The position numbers were made by a program, and so were the translations under genes. A stretch of DNA of 64,000 bases, from the NCBI GenBank assembly GCA_038030265.1, contig CM075937.1:23932001-23996000 (forward strand). Direction: 5' to 3'. Origin of the DNA: Corythucha ciliata. Taxonomy: Eukaryota > Arthropoda > Insecta > Hemiptera > Tingidae. The notes beneath the pieces were generated by a model. The model searched no databases. It was not told the origin of the DNA and saw only the letters and a list, made by a program, of their open reading frames with translations. Position 1 is the stretch's first letter. Every line of letters begins with the position of its first letter. Below are positions 44,501 to 55,691 of this stretch, piece after piece.

Positions 44501-44872
44501 TTAGACTTGTTTTTTTAGTGTGTGCGCTTGCGATTCCAATGTAATCAGTTTCTTTTGATTAAAAAGTAGAGTTACGTAAGCACAAAAGCTTTTAGATGTG
44601 AATCTTGCTCGAACAAAATCCCGCATAGCACTCTGTTTTAATCATTTACCTACTTTGGATCCTTCCCAAACAGTGTCTGTGAATAGAAATCACCACAACG
44701 TAATCTACCGTGCGATTCTGTTTTATTAGCCAGGCGTATTTTCACTTTCTTTAAACGCCTTCTCTCGCTATATTTCGACTTTCCAAACTGTAGCCAAAAA
44801 GACCGAGTTAGAGAAGAACCAGGTGCTTTCTGTGCATCCAGAATGCATTTCATTTACTTAAGGTTGTTGAGC
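41526..44872 (+). other. Neurexin intron 3, first part
   Basis: No exon was recognised. G runs occur at about 43,110 and 44,281. Open frames of about 100-130 codons (42,967-43,350 minus, 43,417-43,722 plus) show no domain. Confidence 0.45.
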
Positions 44873-45105
44873 GTGGTTCATACCTATCATGCATGATGCT
44901 TCCGATCCGATCATGCATTTTTAGATGGCGTGGGGACCGAAATAGGCGTTAATCCTGAATAATTGACGGCTATTACGCTTCTCAGCCCTCTCAGATTGTC
45001 TTTCCAACCCAATATGGTCGAACCGTTACGAAGGTTTCCACCACCTCCGATCCGACGTGCATGATCGGTTGTCGGATCGGAAGCGTAGATGATAGGTGTG
45101 AACCG
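44873..45105. mobile_element. MITE with GGTTCAtACCTATCAT ends
   Basis: GGTTCATACCTATCATGCAT at about 44,875 is inverse to ATGATAGGTGTGAACC at about 45,089. The inner part repeats ATCCGA and GATCGG-like text on both sides. The element is about 230 bp and non-coding. Confidence 0.6.
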
Positions 45106-46789
45106 GCTACGAGTACGTGTGGTGACCGGACATGAAGCGTAGAGCGTTCAAGAATTCCTAAATAATTTCAGCCCCAGTCTCTAAAACTGACTGAAAACAA
45201 ACAAACAAAAAACTGAACTTAGTGCGACTTCATTCAGTCTGCTAGAGATGGGACAGTATTAACCCGCATATTTGAATCTAAATAATAGGGAGTCAAATTT
45301 CGTCCATCTTCGGTGTAAACACTTCGACGATGAACGAAGTTAATGAGGTAGATTTGAAAAGACGCTGTCACTCTCACCCTGCCACCCTCTCACCCTGGTT
45401 TCTCGTTCGTGCATTAAAAGGTCAATTGACCTTAATCCATTTTCCTATTCATCGGCTGCTCTCGATTGATTAGTGAGGAACGATACGAGCCTATGGGTAG
45501 AAAGTGGTTGGGCTTGGTGAGAGGAGGGGTTGTGAAAGTGTGAGAGCAGGTGCTTGCCCAGAGGAGAGGATACAGCTTTTTGGTGATGATTCTCCCAAAT
45601 TAATCAGCAAACGAACGACTGGAGCGGGTGAACGGTTCTAGAGTTAAGGGGGCAGAGCCACATTTTGCGCTCTATTTAGCATTATATAAAGGGTAAAAGG
45701 GGGTTTGAAAGGGAGTAATTTTTGTTGGTGTGTTATCCCCCATTTGTCAGGATTCATTTCAAACTTTTGTCACAAGCAAAGAGGCTTTATTCTTCGCTTT
45801 TGAAGAGTTTGGTTCAAATGAAATACAAACGGGTTTTCGATGAGTGAAAACTTTCAACGTTTTCTGAACTGGCCAACATTTTAGTAAGCGAGAACAAAAG
45901 GGGAATTTAGTTTTCCGGTTCGTGAGCCGTTCGATTTTTAAATTGAAAGACTGGAAAATTGGTCTCACAATCACCCAATACTCAACCATCATAATGTTGA
46001 GCTTAGAAGAAAACGATGAGCCCTTATTCTTGGTCTGAATAAAACAACTCTGGGGAGGAAAAGCCCTAACAATGAAAATTTGTCACGCAAGACACAAAAG
46101 GGTTGTTAGTTGGGTATGATGCCTTCTTATATGAAAATGCCACTTCCACAGGCGGTGTTGTAGGGGTATGGGAATGAGGAGTAGGCCCTAGGGTTAAATG
46201 TCTGTAAATTAAAAAGAAGAGTTGATAAACGACCCCCAATATTTCATCTTAACGGACTTTCTGGGCAGTGCCAGAGATGAAGGGAGGGGGAATTAATTAC
46301 TTTCAAGACTGAACCTCTTCGTATCGTAGGTTGCTAACAAAAGACCCATAACAAAACGGGAACCAACTACTACTACATACTACTTTCCTACTTAAACCGT
46401 AGAAATCAATACACGTAGTTATTGATATCCAATTTATTACATTCTGTTTACCTTTGAACCACGGCCTTCTTAATTGCCCTTTTTAATTAGTCGAGCCAGC
46501 TTTGAGTGACATTCGAGAGCCGCACAATAAGTTATAGGAGCAGCTCTCTGACAATAATTACACACTCTGAGGCGTGAGCAATAGTATCACGGGTTTGAGG
46601 ATCCTGTCAAAATTGTTACTAAATAGCTAAATCGCTCGTATCAATGTGTAAATAAGGTTTTGACGCTTTGTCACCATCATGGTTTTATTTGGGTTATACC
46701 AACAGTAGAAATCGACTATTTTACGCGGTTCAACGAAGAGAGATTTAGTCTCTTAACGTGTTTACAGCCCTAAATAGACAGTGCAGATG
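45106..46789 (+). other. Neurexin intron 3, stretch without recognised features
   Basis: I see no exon and no paired repeat ends in this stretch. Confidence 0.4.
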
Positions 46790-46992
46790 TTACGGGCAAA
46801 GCCCAGAATCGAACAATGTCCGCATTGCCCAGGTATGTTATGTCTGTACAATGCTGACATTGCCCAACCTTATTGTACAAAGTCCGAAATCTTTGATGGT
46901 GTTTAACTCTGTACGGACAGAGTCCGAAATGACTAATAATTTCGGACTTTGTACGAATTGGCTTGGTCCATGTTATGACAATATGCACAACC
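46790..46992. repeat. TGTACAA/AGTCCGAAA-rich repeat
   Basis: The segment strings together short related blocks (TGTCCGCATTGCCCAGGTAT, TGTACAATGCTGACATTGCC, TTGTACAAAGTCCGAAAT, TTTCGGACTTTGTAC) in both orientations. The first 90 bp match the inverse of about 40,925-41,035, inside the 40,224 element. It looks like the interior of a related element. Confidence 0.55.
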
Positions 46993-47209
46993 TTTGATTT
47001 GTACAAAGTTCATTTATAAGCGAAGGTTAATATGTTTGTTTCGGTCGGTACAGTGAGGGATAGTGATTGATCTTAATTTTCAACTGCGATTGTTGTTATT
47101 TAACAAAAATGACAGCTCAGAAGCGACAGAAAGATAGTTTTTTACTGTGATTCGGACATTGTACAAATCGCCTAGAGGAAATTTCCGGACGTTGCACTTG
47201 GAGAAAATG

Positions 47210-47838
47210 AGAGTGTAAATTCATAACAGTCGTGATATTTTCTCACTCCTGTGCATGTTAGATAAGAGTTATCAATTTATAACAAAAAATTGGAGTAACT
47301 TCGGGCAGCCCGGAGTAGCTCTGAACTCATCGCGAACGCCCTACACTCGCTACTGTAACGGGGGGGATTTTTGGGGCTTTTTGGGACCGTTACAGGGGAG
47401 ACAGGACAAATTAAAGAATCACGAGTCACACTCTAAACTTTATTGACTTAACCAAGCAAACCCAACCCACTTATAATTTTAACTAAGAGACGACTGGGGG
47501 GGGGGGGACACGATGGTTCTCAGGGCACAATTAAACAGTTACACTTCCACGAGCCGGTGGCTGGCGAACGACTCTTTCATTTCGGCGCTTCGTCCACCTG
47601 GAAAACTCTGGATTGGGTAGGAGGGGAATTTAACCGGGTCGCCTATTGCGACACTTGCCGTGCCGTTCAAGTGAGCTTTGTACTCCTTGCTCAGCCCTCT
47701 GTCCCATGCCGTAATGTTAGGCAACCTTTGTCTCCCTTGCGTAGCGCACGTTACACTACACTAACTACACTCGTCTGCTCGCGAACGCTTTTCGGGCGTC
47801 CGAGTGTACCCTCGGGCAACCTAGTGTAGCTTCGCGAA
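47210..47838. mobile_element. Non-autonomous element of the GTCTGTTCGCG family, copy 3, inverted and interrupted
   Basis: The blocks TTCATAACAGTCGTGATATT to GCCCTACACTCGCTAC are the inverse of the copy at 5867-6000, and GCTTCGCGAACAGACC at the right end is the family terminus. About 370 bp of unrelated sequence (from about 47,355) separates the two parts, including TGTAACGG/CCGTTACA and a 12-base G run. Confidence 0.5.
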
Positions 47839-48901
47839 CAGACCTAATGCTATGCAATTTGAAGAGTTTAAAACAGCATCTACCGATTAATTAGAGGTAG
47901 GGAATATGGTTAAAAACTGGGTTTTCACTCTCACGCCCATTGGGCTTACAGCAACAAACTTTCAAGAGGATGTCATGTCAGTCCGATATCTCCCTTACGA
48001 CCTCATACTTTCAGCTACCAATGCTACTCGGTCTTCTTGGTCGTATTATCCCGGATACTGAGCCGATTGTGTAGCTGGTACACCGCTTCCCAGGGGGCAG
48101 AGGTGCTACTGCACTAAGGTCCTCGCTTCTGGCTCTGTAGCCGACTCGACATACCAAGAGTCGGGTTGGAAAATCGTTGAGCCGTGTCCTCGATATTTAA
48201 TTTAGCTATCCCCGTTGCAAGAATGAGAGAATGACGACCGCTACACTTGGCGAATATTCGTATTTCCCGTTCTAATCGGAGCACCCGAACACCGAATATT
48301 CGTGATTTGGCGAATAGCGAGCACCCATCCACACTATCGCATATTTGGGAAACATTTTGCTCGTTAATTGCCAAGTATCATATGTGTGGAAGAAGTTATA
48401 CAGGGTGTTAACGTTAAGGTCGCACCACCGGCCAGGGTTAGATTCTGCAACTCATTTGCGGCAAAAGTTGTCCTCCGCAAAAAAAATTGTCATCCCGCAC
48501 GAAGACCGACTTTTTTAACTTTTAAGATTTTTTTCGAGTTATAGACATTGCGTTACTAAAACGACTGTAACTCGCTCATTTCTGGCCGAAAATCAAATCT
48601 GAATACACCGTTGGAAAGAGCGTTAAATTTACCATCTTCCCAGTGCAAAATATTATTTTTAATGTAGGATTCAGGGGACGAAAAATGAGCCCGAGTAGTA
48701 AAATGTGAGAAATTACGAAAATTTTCAGAATTTTCAAACGTTTTCAACTCCGACTGAATCTATCGGTTAATCGTACACTGCAATCTTGAAAGTTGGTGTA
48801 GTGCCTCAGCTTTCTTTAGGTCTAGTCATTTTTTTAACTAAAAAATCGAATAGGTGAGAAAACCGCGTCTGATTGAAAAAATAGGTGTTTTTTTTATCTT
48901 A

Positions 48902-49048
48902 AGTCCCATGCACACGATGCATTTTTTGAAGGAGGATTACATGCAGGGTGAAAAAAAAACATAATTATGATCCCTGGTAGTGACCGGATGGTTTTTTAAA
49001 ACAGGCAGACAATCCTCCTTCAAAAAATGCATCGTGTGCATGGGGCTT
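48902..49048. mobile_element. TA-flanked MITE, family C, copy 2, with its empty site preserved
   Basis: Ends AGTCCCATGCACACGATGCA and the inverse are flanked by TA. The host element's other arm reads ATCTTACTCAA (inverse of 50,120-50,130) where this arm reads ATCTTA, the MITE, then TACTCAA. This shows directly that insertion duplicated TA. Confidence 0.85.
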
Positions 49049-49399
49049 TACTCAATTACTTAATGACTGCCAAATCTTCACAGTTTGGTGGAATAAGGGG
49101 TGGGATACGCCTGTTTTTTCTCGCTGAATCGAGTGGCGGTTGGCGCGCATATCACGCCAGCACTGAGTCGGGTGGTACATATGTGGCTCATGAAATAGGA
49201 GAGCTAGGGGAATAGGGGTAGTCTGGTGTTGTTTAAAAATGAATTTATTTTCCACTAAGGTTTACTATTTGTGGGAAAAGTCCGAGTATCTCTAATAACA
49301 ACGAGAGAACATGCGGGAAACGACGAACAAGAGCTACTTTATTCACCTCAGCATGATATTTTCTATGCGTCCGCTATTTTGGTTTAGGCATATGCGGCG

Positions 49400-49650
49400 A
49401 ACCTCACCTACTGCTCGTTCTGAAACCTCTGGATTCCGCCTTTCTTAGTCACTGCATGTGAATCCTATCCAGCACTTCCAGCAGATCATCGATCTCAGGA
49501 TGTTTTTCACCATAACTTTATAAAATCCTGTTTTAAGTCCCTCCACAAACGCTAGCCGAGAAGGGTAAGGTCCGGTCTTCTAGGAGGCCATAGAATTGGT
49601 CCTCTAAATCCAATCCACGTGTGAAAAAATGCATTCATTTGGGAGTGATA
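49400..49650 (-). pseudogene. Decayed Tc1/mariner transposase, carboxy-terminal part
   Basis: On the minus strand around 49,560-49,620 the frame reads WIGFRGPILWPPRRPDLTLL, the counterpart of the WxGRRGPxxWPPRSPDLxPLDF block of insect mariner-type transposases, where the Asp of PDL is part of the DDE/D catalytic triad. Several stops follow (after the LWRDLKQDFIKL-like segment), so it is dead. Confidence 0.65.
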
Positions 49651-50532
49651 AATCTCGTACTCTGACTACTCGGAGCGCTTTACTGTAACTGTAAACGCCG
49701 AGCATGATTACCTTGGAGCATAGTATATCAAATAGGTAGAAAGCCTTTCTAGAGGATCTGCTTGAGGATTAGCGTATTCGGCGATCAAATCAGGCAGAAC
49801 CATTGGGTTTTAGAACGGATAGTGGGGACCAACACGAAGGACACACCGAAAATATGCCAAAGTGAATAAAATAGCTCTTGCTTGTCTCTTCTAGATGTTA
49901 CCATCAGACGGTCTATTCCCGAATTGCGTCCCTTAGTAGAAACGGGATCCTTTTTAAAATATTAAACGTCGTATTACCCCTATTCCCCTTGCTCAACTAA
50001 TTCATGAGCATCGTTAGCACCACCATTCGATTCAGCCACAGAAAAAACAAACATAAAACAGGCGTATCCCACCCCTTATTCCACCAAACTGTGAAGATTT
50101 GGCAGTCATTAAATAATTGAGTAAGATAAAAAAAACACCTATTTTTTCAATCAGACGCGGTTTTCTCACCTATTCGATTTTTTAATTAAAAAAATGACTA
50201 GACCTAAAGAAAGCTGAGGTTCTACACCAACTTTCAAGATTGCAGTGTACGATTAACCGACAGATTCAGTCGGAGTTGAAAACGTGTGAAAATTCTGCAA
50301 ATTTTCGTAATTTCTCACATTTTACTACTCGGGCTCATTTTTCGTCCCCTGAATCCTACATTTAAAATAATTTTTTGCACTGGGTAGATGGTAAATTTAA
50401 CGCTCTTTCCAACGGTGTATTCAGATTTAATTTTTGGCCAGAAATAAGCGAGTTACAGTCGTTTTAGTAACGCAATGTCTATAACACGGAAAAAATCTTA
50501 AAAGTGAAAAAAGTCGGACTTCGTGCGGGGTG

Positions 50533-50577
<45 letters not shown>

Positions 50578-50898
50578 AGAGGACAACTTTTGCCGCAAAT
50601 GAGTTGCATAATCGAATCCTGGGGCCCTATTCAGAAAAATCGGGAGAAATGCCGCAAGTGTGGTTGCTATGGCGGGATAATGTTATTTCTTATTCGGAGT
50701 CCTTGGATCCCGCTTGCGGCATTTTTTCCCGACTGTTCGGAATAAGGCCTTTGGCCGGTGGTGCGACCTTAACGTTAACACCCTGTATAATCGAAACACT
50801 CGAATACCGAGCATCTCATCCACACTATCGTGTATTTGATAGACATTTTGCTCGTTATTTGGCGAATACCCCACATGTGTGGAGCCGGCTTAACAATA

Positions 50899-51319
50899 AA
50901 AAAAGTTTTGTTCCGACAGCAGCCTGTCGGGAAAAGTGCATTTCATTCATGCGACAATCGAGTCAACCTCATAAGTTAGAACTATATCAATTAATTATGA
51001 ATGACATTTAGACCGTGGTATAGAAAGTAAAAATCATAAAATCGTGTTTCTTTTTACCGCAGTCCCCTTTTTTGGCACCAACTGAGGGGGAACAAAATGA
51101 TGAAAATGAAAAATGAAACAGAGTCGCTTTGGTTGCCTTTACGATTTTATGGGAAGGTGGACTCTTGTTAGAGGAGTTATTTGCAATTAAAATATTTATC
51201 CAGGCCTAAATTTCATTCATAATTGATTGATATAGTTCTAACTTATGAGGTTTGACTCGATTGTCGCATGAATGAAATGCACTTTTTCCGACAGGCTGCT
51301 GTCGGAACAAAACTTTTTT
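50899..51319. mobile_element. Inverted-repeat element with AAAAAGTTTTGTTCCGAC ends
   Basis: Arms of about 105 bp carry GACAGCAGCCTGTCGG, TGCATTTCATTCATGCGACA and CCTCATAAGTTAGAACTATA on the left and their inverse on the right. The interior of about 190 bp is non-coding. Just downstream, GGGTTCGAATCCGAAAC followed by T9 (51,402-51,430) is a B-box-like, tRNA-related remnant. Confidence 0.65.
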
Positions 51320-51899
51320 CAGATTACGTTAATTTTCAGATCAGTTACATTAGGTTGAATGGTATGTCACTATTTCACCATTGCGAAATGCGAAGTGCCT
51401 GGGTTCGAATCCGAAACAATTTTTTTTTGTTCCTCCCTTTTTGGCCCACCTCAGGATTTTGTACTCAAGATTTATTAGGCTGTAGGCAAATAAAATAAAA
51501 GAGACGGCTCAAAATACAATGTCAGTGAAATTTTTTGGTAATTGGGTGGCCCAGTAAGGCATAGCGTTAATTTAATAGCTCCCCTCCGCCGAGAACTCCC
51601 CTGCCATATCAACAGATTTGGTTCACTAGGGTCTCATACGAAAGCGCGTTCATTTTTCATTACTCGAGTCAATTTTGGGGGCAATTGCAGCAACAGCCGT
51701 GCGGTAGCGAATTTTCAACTAATTCAACCCCCTCTTTCACACCGTTCCCGTGGGCCGATTCTACTGGATCACGAACTCGTCCGAGATATTCACGCTATTG
51801 ATTTTTAGACCAAATTTGGTTGCCCTAAGGCAAAAATTGCGACCGTGATCGTGCTAACAAGCGAGGGGCCATACATCTAAATATATATGTATATAGCAA

Positions 51900-52025
51900 A
51901 TCGAACCGACCTCGGATTCGTGTTCTAGGGGTTCTGAAACGTGAAAAAAAAAGTATCACAACCCATATGTGCGACCATCAGGGCGAGACCAATAGTGCAT
52001 TTTTTGAATGAAATGCACTAAAAGT
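51900..52025. repeat. Dispersed repeat shared with 3614-3745
   Basis: The ordered blocks GGATTCGTGTTCTAGGGGTT, CTGAAACGTGAAAAAA and GCATTTTTTGAATGAAATGC match the copy at 3614-3745 with a more divergent middle. Confidence 0.55.
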
Positions 52026-52035
52026 GTTAATTTAA

Positions 52036-52835
52036 CCCTGCGGAACTCGCGACCTGTGAGGTCAGCTCATTTTTAATGTTTTTGTCACCCTCTCTCGCGC
52101 TTTTGGTTGAGAGCGGTGAGGGTTCGCTGTTGCCTTCCTAACACTTCTATTAATGACCTGAGTTTGTTATTAATGTTTTCCGCGGAGGCCTCTAATTATC
52201 AAAGCCAATAAGACCTGGTGGGTCGGGTGCGCGTTCTCAGGTAATTCTGTCACGTTGTTGAGCAAATGGCATTTTTGTGAGAGTTGGTGTATTATTTGTA
52301 TTTATTGATTGATGTGCAAGCTGCCATAATTTGGAGGATATAATCAAAAAACAGAAAAATATCTAAAATGTCGAGGTTTTTGGAGCACCTCAAAACCTTT
52401 TTTGATTTCCAGACCTCACAGGTCCTTGCGCGCTCCCTAGGGTAAACTCTAATACTTCTTGTTAGCACAGGTCATTTGAATCTGCTAACTTGGTTTTACT
52501 GCACAAATGGAATCCATCTCTGGACAGCATCGCAAAAATTCAGAGATGTTTAATTTTTTGACCTCCGATGCCATAAATTACTGACCTAATGTTCATCTGG
52601 GTACCAGTTTTTGTTTAGGCCACAATTTTAAATTCGCGGATAATTTTTATTTGTACGATATTTTTTCGAACAAAACTCTCAATTATGAAAAGTTAATTGA
52701 TAATTTACTCCTTATTGTTAATTATCTCTTGGTTTTTTGGCCTTTGGGCCAAAAAAAAGTTTGGGTTTTTTGGTTTTTTATGGAAATCACTTTTTTGATT
52801 TCCAGACCTCACAGGTCCTTGCGCGCTCCCTATGG
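52036..52835. mobile_element. piggyBac-like TTAA-flanked element with duplicated right end
   Basis: After TTAA (52,032) the left end reads CCCTGCGGAACTCGCGACCT followed by GTGAGGTC. Inverse right ends GACCTCACAGGTCCTTGCGC occur twice, at about 52,411 and 52,805; the second is followed by GGTTAAC. TTAA targets and CCCT termini fit piggyBac-type elements. There is no transposase. Confidence 0.6.
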
Positions 52836-52968
52836 TTAACTCTAATACTTCTTGACTGCCGGGCGCTGCCGGGCAAAGGAAATTATGAAGCTTCAAACTT
52901 ACTCTATGCTTTGGAAAAACGAGAAAAAGTGTGGAACAAGTACACTTCCCGTGTAAATAGTCTTACAT

Positions 52969-53171
52969 TGCAGAGTGGCCGAGGTCTTTAGGGCGTCGAC
53001 TCTCATGTCCAGTTATCGTCTGCTGCGTGGGTTCGATTTCCACCAAGGCTGGATTACTTGAACAAAAAAAATATATGTCTCGCTAAAATAAGCAGGTACC
53101 TAAAGAGAGTGCTTTCGCCCTCGTCCACGACACCTGATGGTAGCTGGACGTAAAGCCCCGTTGGATTACCA
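52969..53171 (+). mobile_element. tRNA-Leu-derived SINE, copy 1
   Basis: The head GCAGAGTGGCCGAGGTCTTT followed by AGGGCGTCGACTCTCA resembles a leucine tRNA, with an A box AGTGGCCGAGG and B-box-like GGGTTCGATTTCC. The tail shares CTCGTCCACGACACC and GGACGTAAAGCCC with the minus-strand copy at 62,150-62,352. Confidence 0.75.
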
Positions 53172-53188
53172 CTCCAACTTATTTAATA

Positions 53189-53330
53189 AGCTCGGTGCAC
53201 ACGATGCATTTTTTGAAGCATGATGGCCTGCCTGGTCTAAAAAAACTACCGGTCACTACCGGGGATCATATGTTTTTTTTCACCATGCATGTAAACATGC
53301 TTCGAAAAATGCATCGTGTGCACCGAGCTT
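53189..53330. mobile_element. TA-flanked MITE, family C, copy 3
   Basis: It is close in sequence to copy 1 at 2621-2762 across both ends and the middle (CATGATGGCCTGCCTG, GGGGATCATATG), with TA on both sides. Confidence 0.75.
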
Positions 53331-53514
53331 TACATTGATAACATCTTGCCCTTCCAAGGGGCCAAGTCCAAGGTGGCTAAACTTTGCTATAGGTGCCGCA
53401 GATTTCCCCCTGCCAATCGGGCAGGAGGGGTTAAGACTGACGTCACCAGCAGTCCTTTGCTCCCGATTGCTCACCCTAGAGCAGCAGAGCAAGTTAATTT
53501 TGAAATTGAAGTTT

Positions 53515-53745
53515 ATGAACAGATACAGGTCACATCAAGACTTGATTGTCATCCTTTTGCAGCACAATTCGAGCAAATGAAAACTAATTAAAAAATAAAA
53601 AACCACTATCTGGAGCAATCAACCACATTACTATTCACAATTTGTATGGGAAACCTATGACACCGAAACCTTCAATCTCCCAGGGACTCCTTCTCTTAAA
53701 TCCGCCTGAGCGCGCTCCGGTCCACCTGTCCGCCCTCAATGGGCA
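53515..53745. mobile_element. Right end of the GGGCGGGCAGG family
   Basis: From GATACAGGTCACATCAAGAC to CCACCTGTCCGCCCTCAAT it follows the right arm of the 2121-3397 element at high similarity. The corresponding left arm is absent. Confidence 0.7.
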
Positions 53746-55165
53746 CTCCGACCAAGCGCTACATTGTTGGTCTTGCCTTGTATAGTCTAGATGAATTTTA
53801 TCTGCCCATTGACGTGAAATGGCGCTGATTTCCCTCCTACTAAGAATAAAGCGATGTTATGAAAACGAAGCCCTGCTGGTTTTTTTTATTTCATCCAAAG
53901 TGAAAGAGGTGCGTGAAAACCTGCAATATCATAAAATATAAAGAGGGTAATAAATTACGATTGTACTTTAAGCTGTCCTATGGTCCATTTTGTTGTGATT
54001 AACAGAGAGGATATTATTTCGAAAAACCGTGTAAAGATCGTAGATTGTACAGCTTCCGGGAATCAGAATTTTCACTCACGGTGTTGCCCGTTACTTGCTT
54101 TTATCTGCGAAAAACTAATAGAGAATATTTTTCTCTCCTAGAATATTGGCATAATCAACCACTGAATGGAACCAAATTGGTTCCGTAAGCCCACGCCTCT
54201 TCAATGAAAATGGGGAGGGGATTGTCAGAATCAACGTGGTATACAAAATGTACTCATTCTCTTTTTTTCTCTCTCTAAAAAGGAACCAATTAGGAAATTG
54301 TTGATAATTTACGCAGGAAAGCTAGAAAAAGAGAAATGTTTGCTGACGGAGAAGATTCTCTTTAACGTCTATAGCTTTTGTAGGAATGTTGTTACAGTAT
54401 AAATGATACTTTTTCGGGGGTTTTTTCTTCTCTTTTGACACATTCCTCCACCCCTCACACACACACCAATTGACTTACTCTTTTTTTTTTCTTTTTTCTC
54501 GGAGCGGAAGAGTTGTAATTCAGAACTCCCTCCTACTCCCTCTTGTCATTGACTTTGAAATAAACATTGAAAAAGAGTTGCTTTTCAGAAGGTAATCCTT
54601 GAGAGAAACCTTTTACTGAAGCCAGTTCAGCATAAATGCATTATTCAAAAGTCCCCCCCCCCCTCAGTTCCTTCTTCACCGACTTTCATTCTTCACGCGC
54701 GAACCATCTGACTTTACAGTCCCTATTCCAACTTTCCTATCCTAAAATTGGCGAACGAGGAGTTAGGGGAATGTTCTACTCATCCAACTACTTGCTTTGC
54801 CCTTGTGTTTGTATTTTGTCTTTCAATTTATGTTGCAAAGGCGGCGATAGTTGGTGAAAATAGTTGGAAATACAATTAGAATATTTCAAAATTATCTTTT
54901 CAGGGGCGGAGTCTTATGGTAGAAAAACAAAGCAATGAATTAAGGGTGAGTGGTGAAGAGGGTGGGTTCATTCAAAATCATACGCATGAACTCGAGGCTC
55001 GAGTTGTGCCAACTCAGCAGTACTTTCCTCTTTCCTAGATGACCAATAAAACTCATTTCATGGGTAAAAGCCCCCACCAACCCCACCCTACCGTCTTTTA
55101 TAAACAGCATGAAATACGTATAAGATATTTATAACACAACATTCGCTCCCTCCCTCTCCCATTTA
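53746..55165 (+). other. Neurexin intron 3, stretch without recognised features
   Basis: No exon was recognised. A C run sits near 54,652. Confidence 0.4.
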
Positions 55166-55296
55166 CTACTAAATTTCAATTAATAAATTAATTAAACTGA
55201 TGTTATCCGGACGACGATGGAAGGGCAGTTTCGAGAAACAATGGACCTGGGTGGGGTTCGGCTTAGCTTATCCCTTGGAGTACGACTCCCAAAGGT

Positions 55297-55368
55297 GTCT
55301 CCGTGGCGCAATTGGCAGCGTGCTGAACTGGTAATCCAGAGGTTGCGAGTTCAAATCCCGCCGGGGAG
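55297..55368 (+). tRNA. tRNA-Thr(GGT)-like sequence, mismatched copy
   Basis: Same fold as at 14,873, but with a mismatch in the anticodon stem (CTGAA/TCCAG) and in the T stem (GCGAG/CCCGC). TTTTT follows at about 55,373. The stem damage argues against function as a tRNA. Confidence 0.45.
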
Positions 55369-55619
55369 CCATTTTTCTCGAAACTCGAATGGTGTTGGGC
55401 TATGCCCCTTCATCGTCGTCCGGATAACATCAGTTTATTTAATTTATTAATTAAAAATACCGGCGACGGAATTATTCATTATATCCATCTAACAACATCT
55501 AGATAAGATAAAATTCGGCGTGGTTTACCGATCAGGAGAAACGCCTAGAGTTTCGAGAAACAATGGACCTGGGGTGGGGTTCGGCTTAGCGTATCTCTCG
55601 GAGTACGATTCCCAAACGC

Positions 55620-55691
55620 GTCTCCGTGGCGCAATTGGCAGTGTGCTGGACTGGTAATCCAGAGGTAGCGGGTTCAAATCCCGCCGGGGAG
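55620..55691 (+). tRNA. tRNA-Thr(GGT)-like sequence, better preserved copy
   Basis: All stems pair except the outermost acceptor pair (G-G). The D loop AATTGGCA and T loop TTCAAAT are canonical, and TTTTTT follows two bases later. Anticodon GGT. Confidence 0.5.

Larger units (their letters stand above)
48401..50785. mobile_element. Mariner-type element with about 815-bp inverted arms
   Basis: The ends CAGGGTGTTAACGTTAAGGT and the inverse are flanked by TA. The arms run to about 49,217 and from about 49,975, matching for example over GGCGTATCCCACCCCTTATT and CAGACGCGGTTTTCTCACC. The left arm contains a TA-flanked MITE that the right arm lacks. The right arm has a run of about 40 T residues near 50,536. 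The unique centre (49,218-49,974) has a mariner transposase remnant on the minus strand. Confidence 0.8.

Noticed and set aside
50531..50577. Poly-T run read as a retroposon tail
   Set aside because: It lies at a position where the other arm of the 48,401 element has a short A run, so it is an expanded homopolymer within the arm, possibly lengthened by sequencing error.
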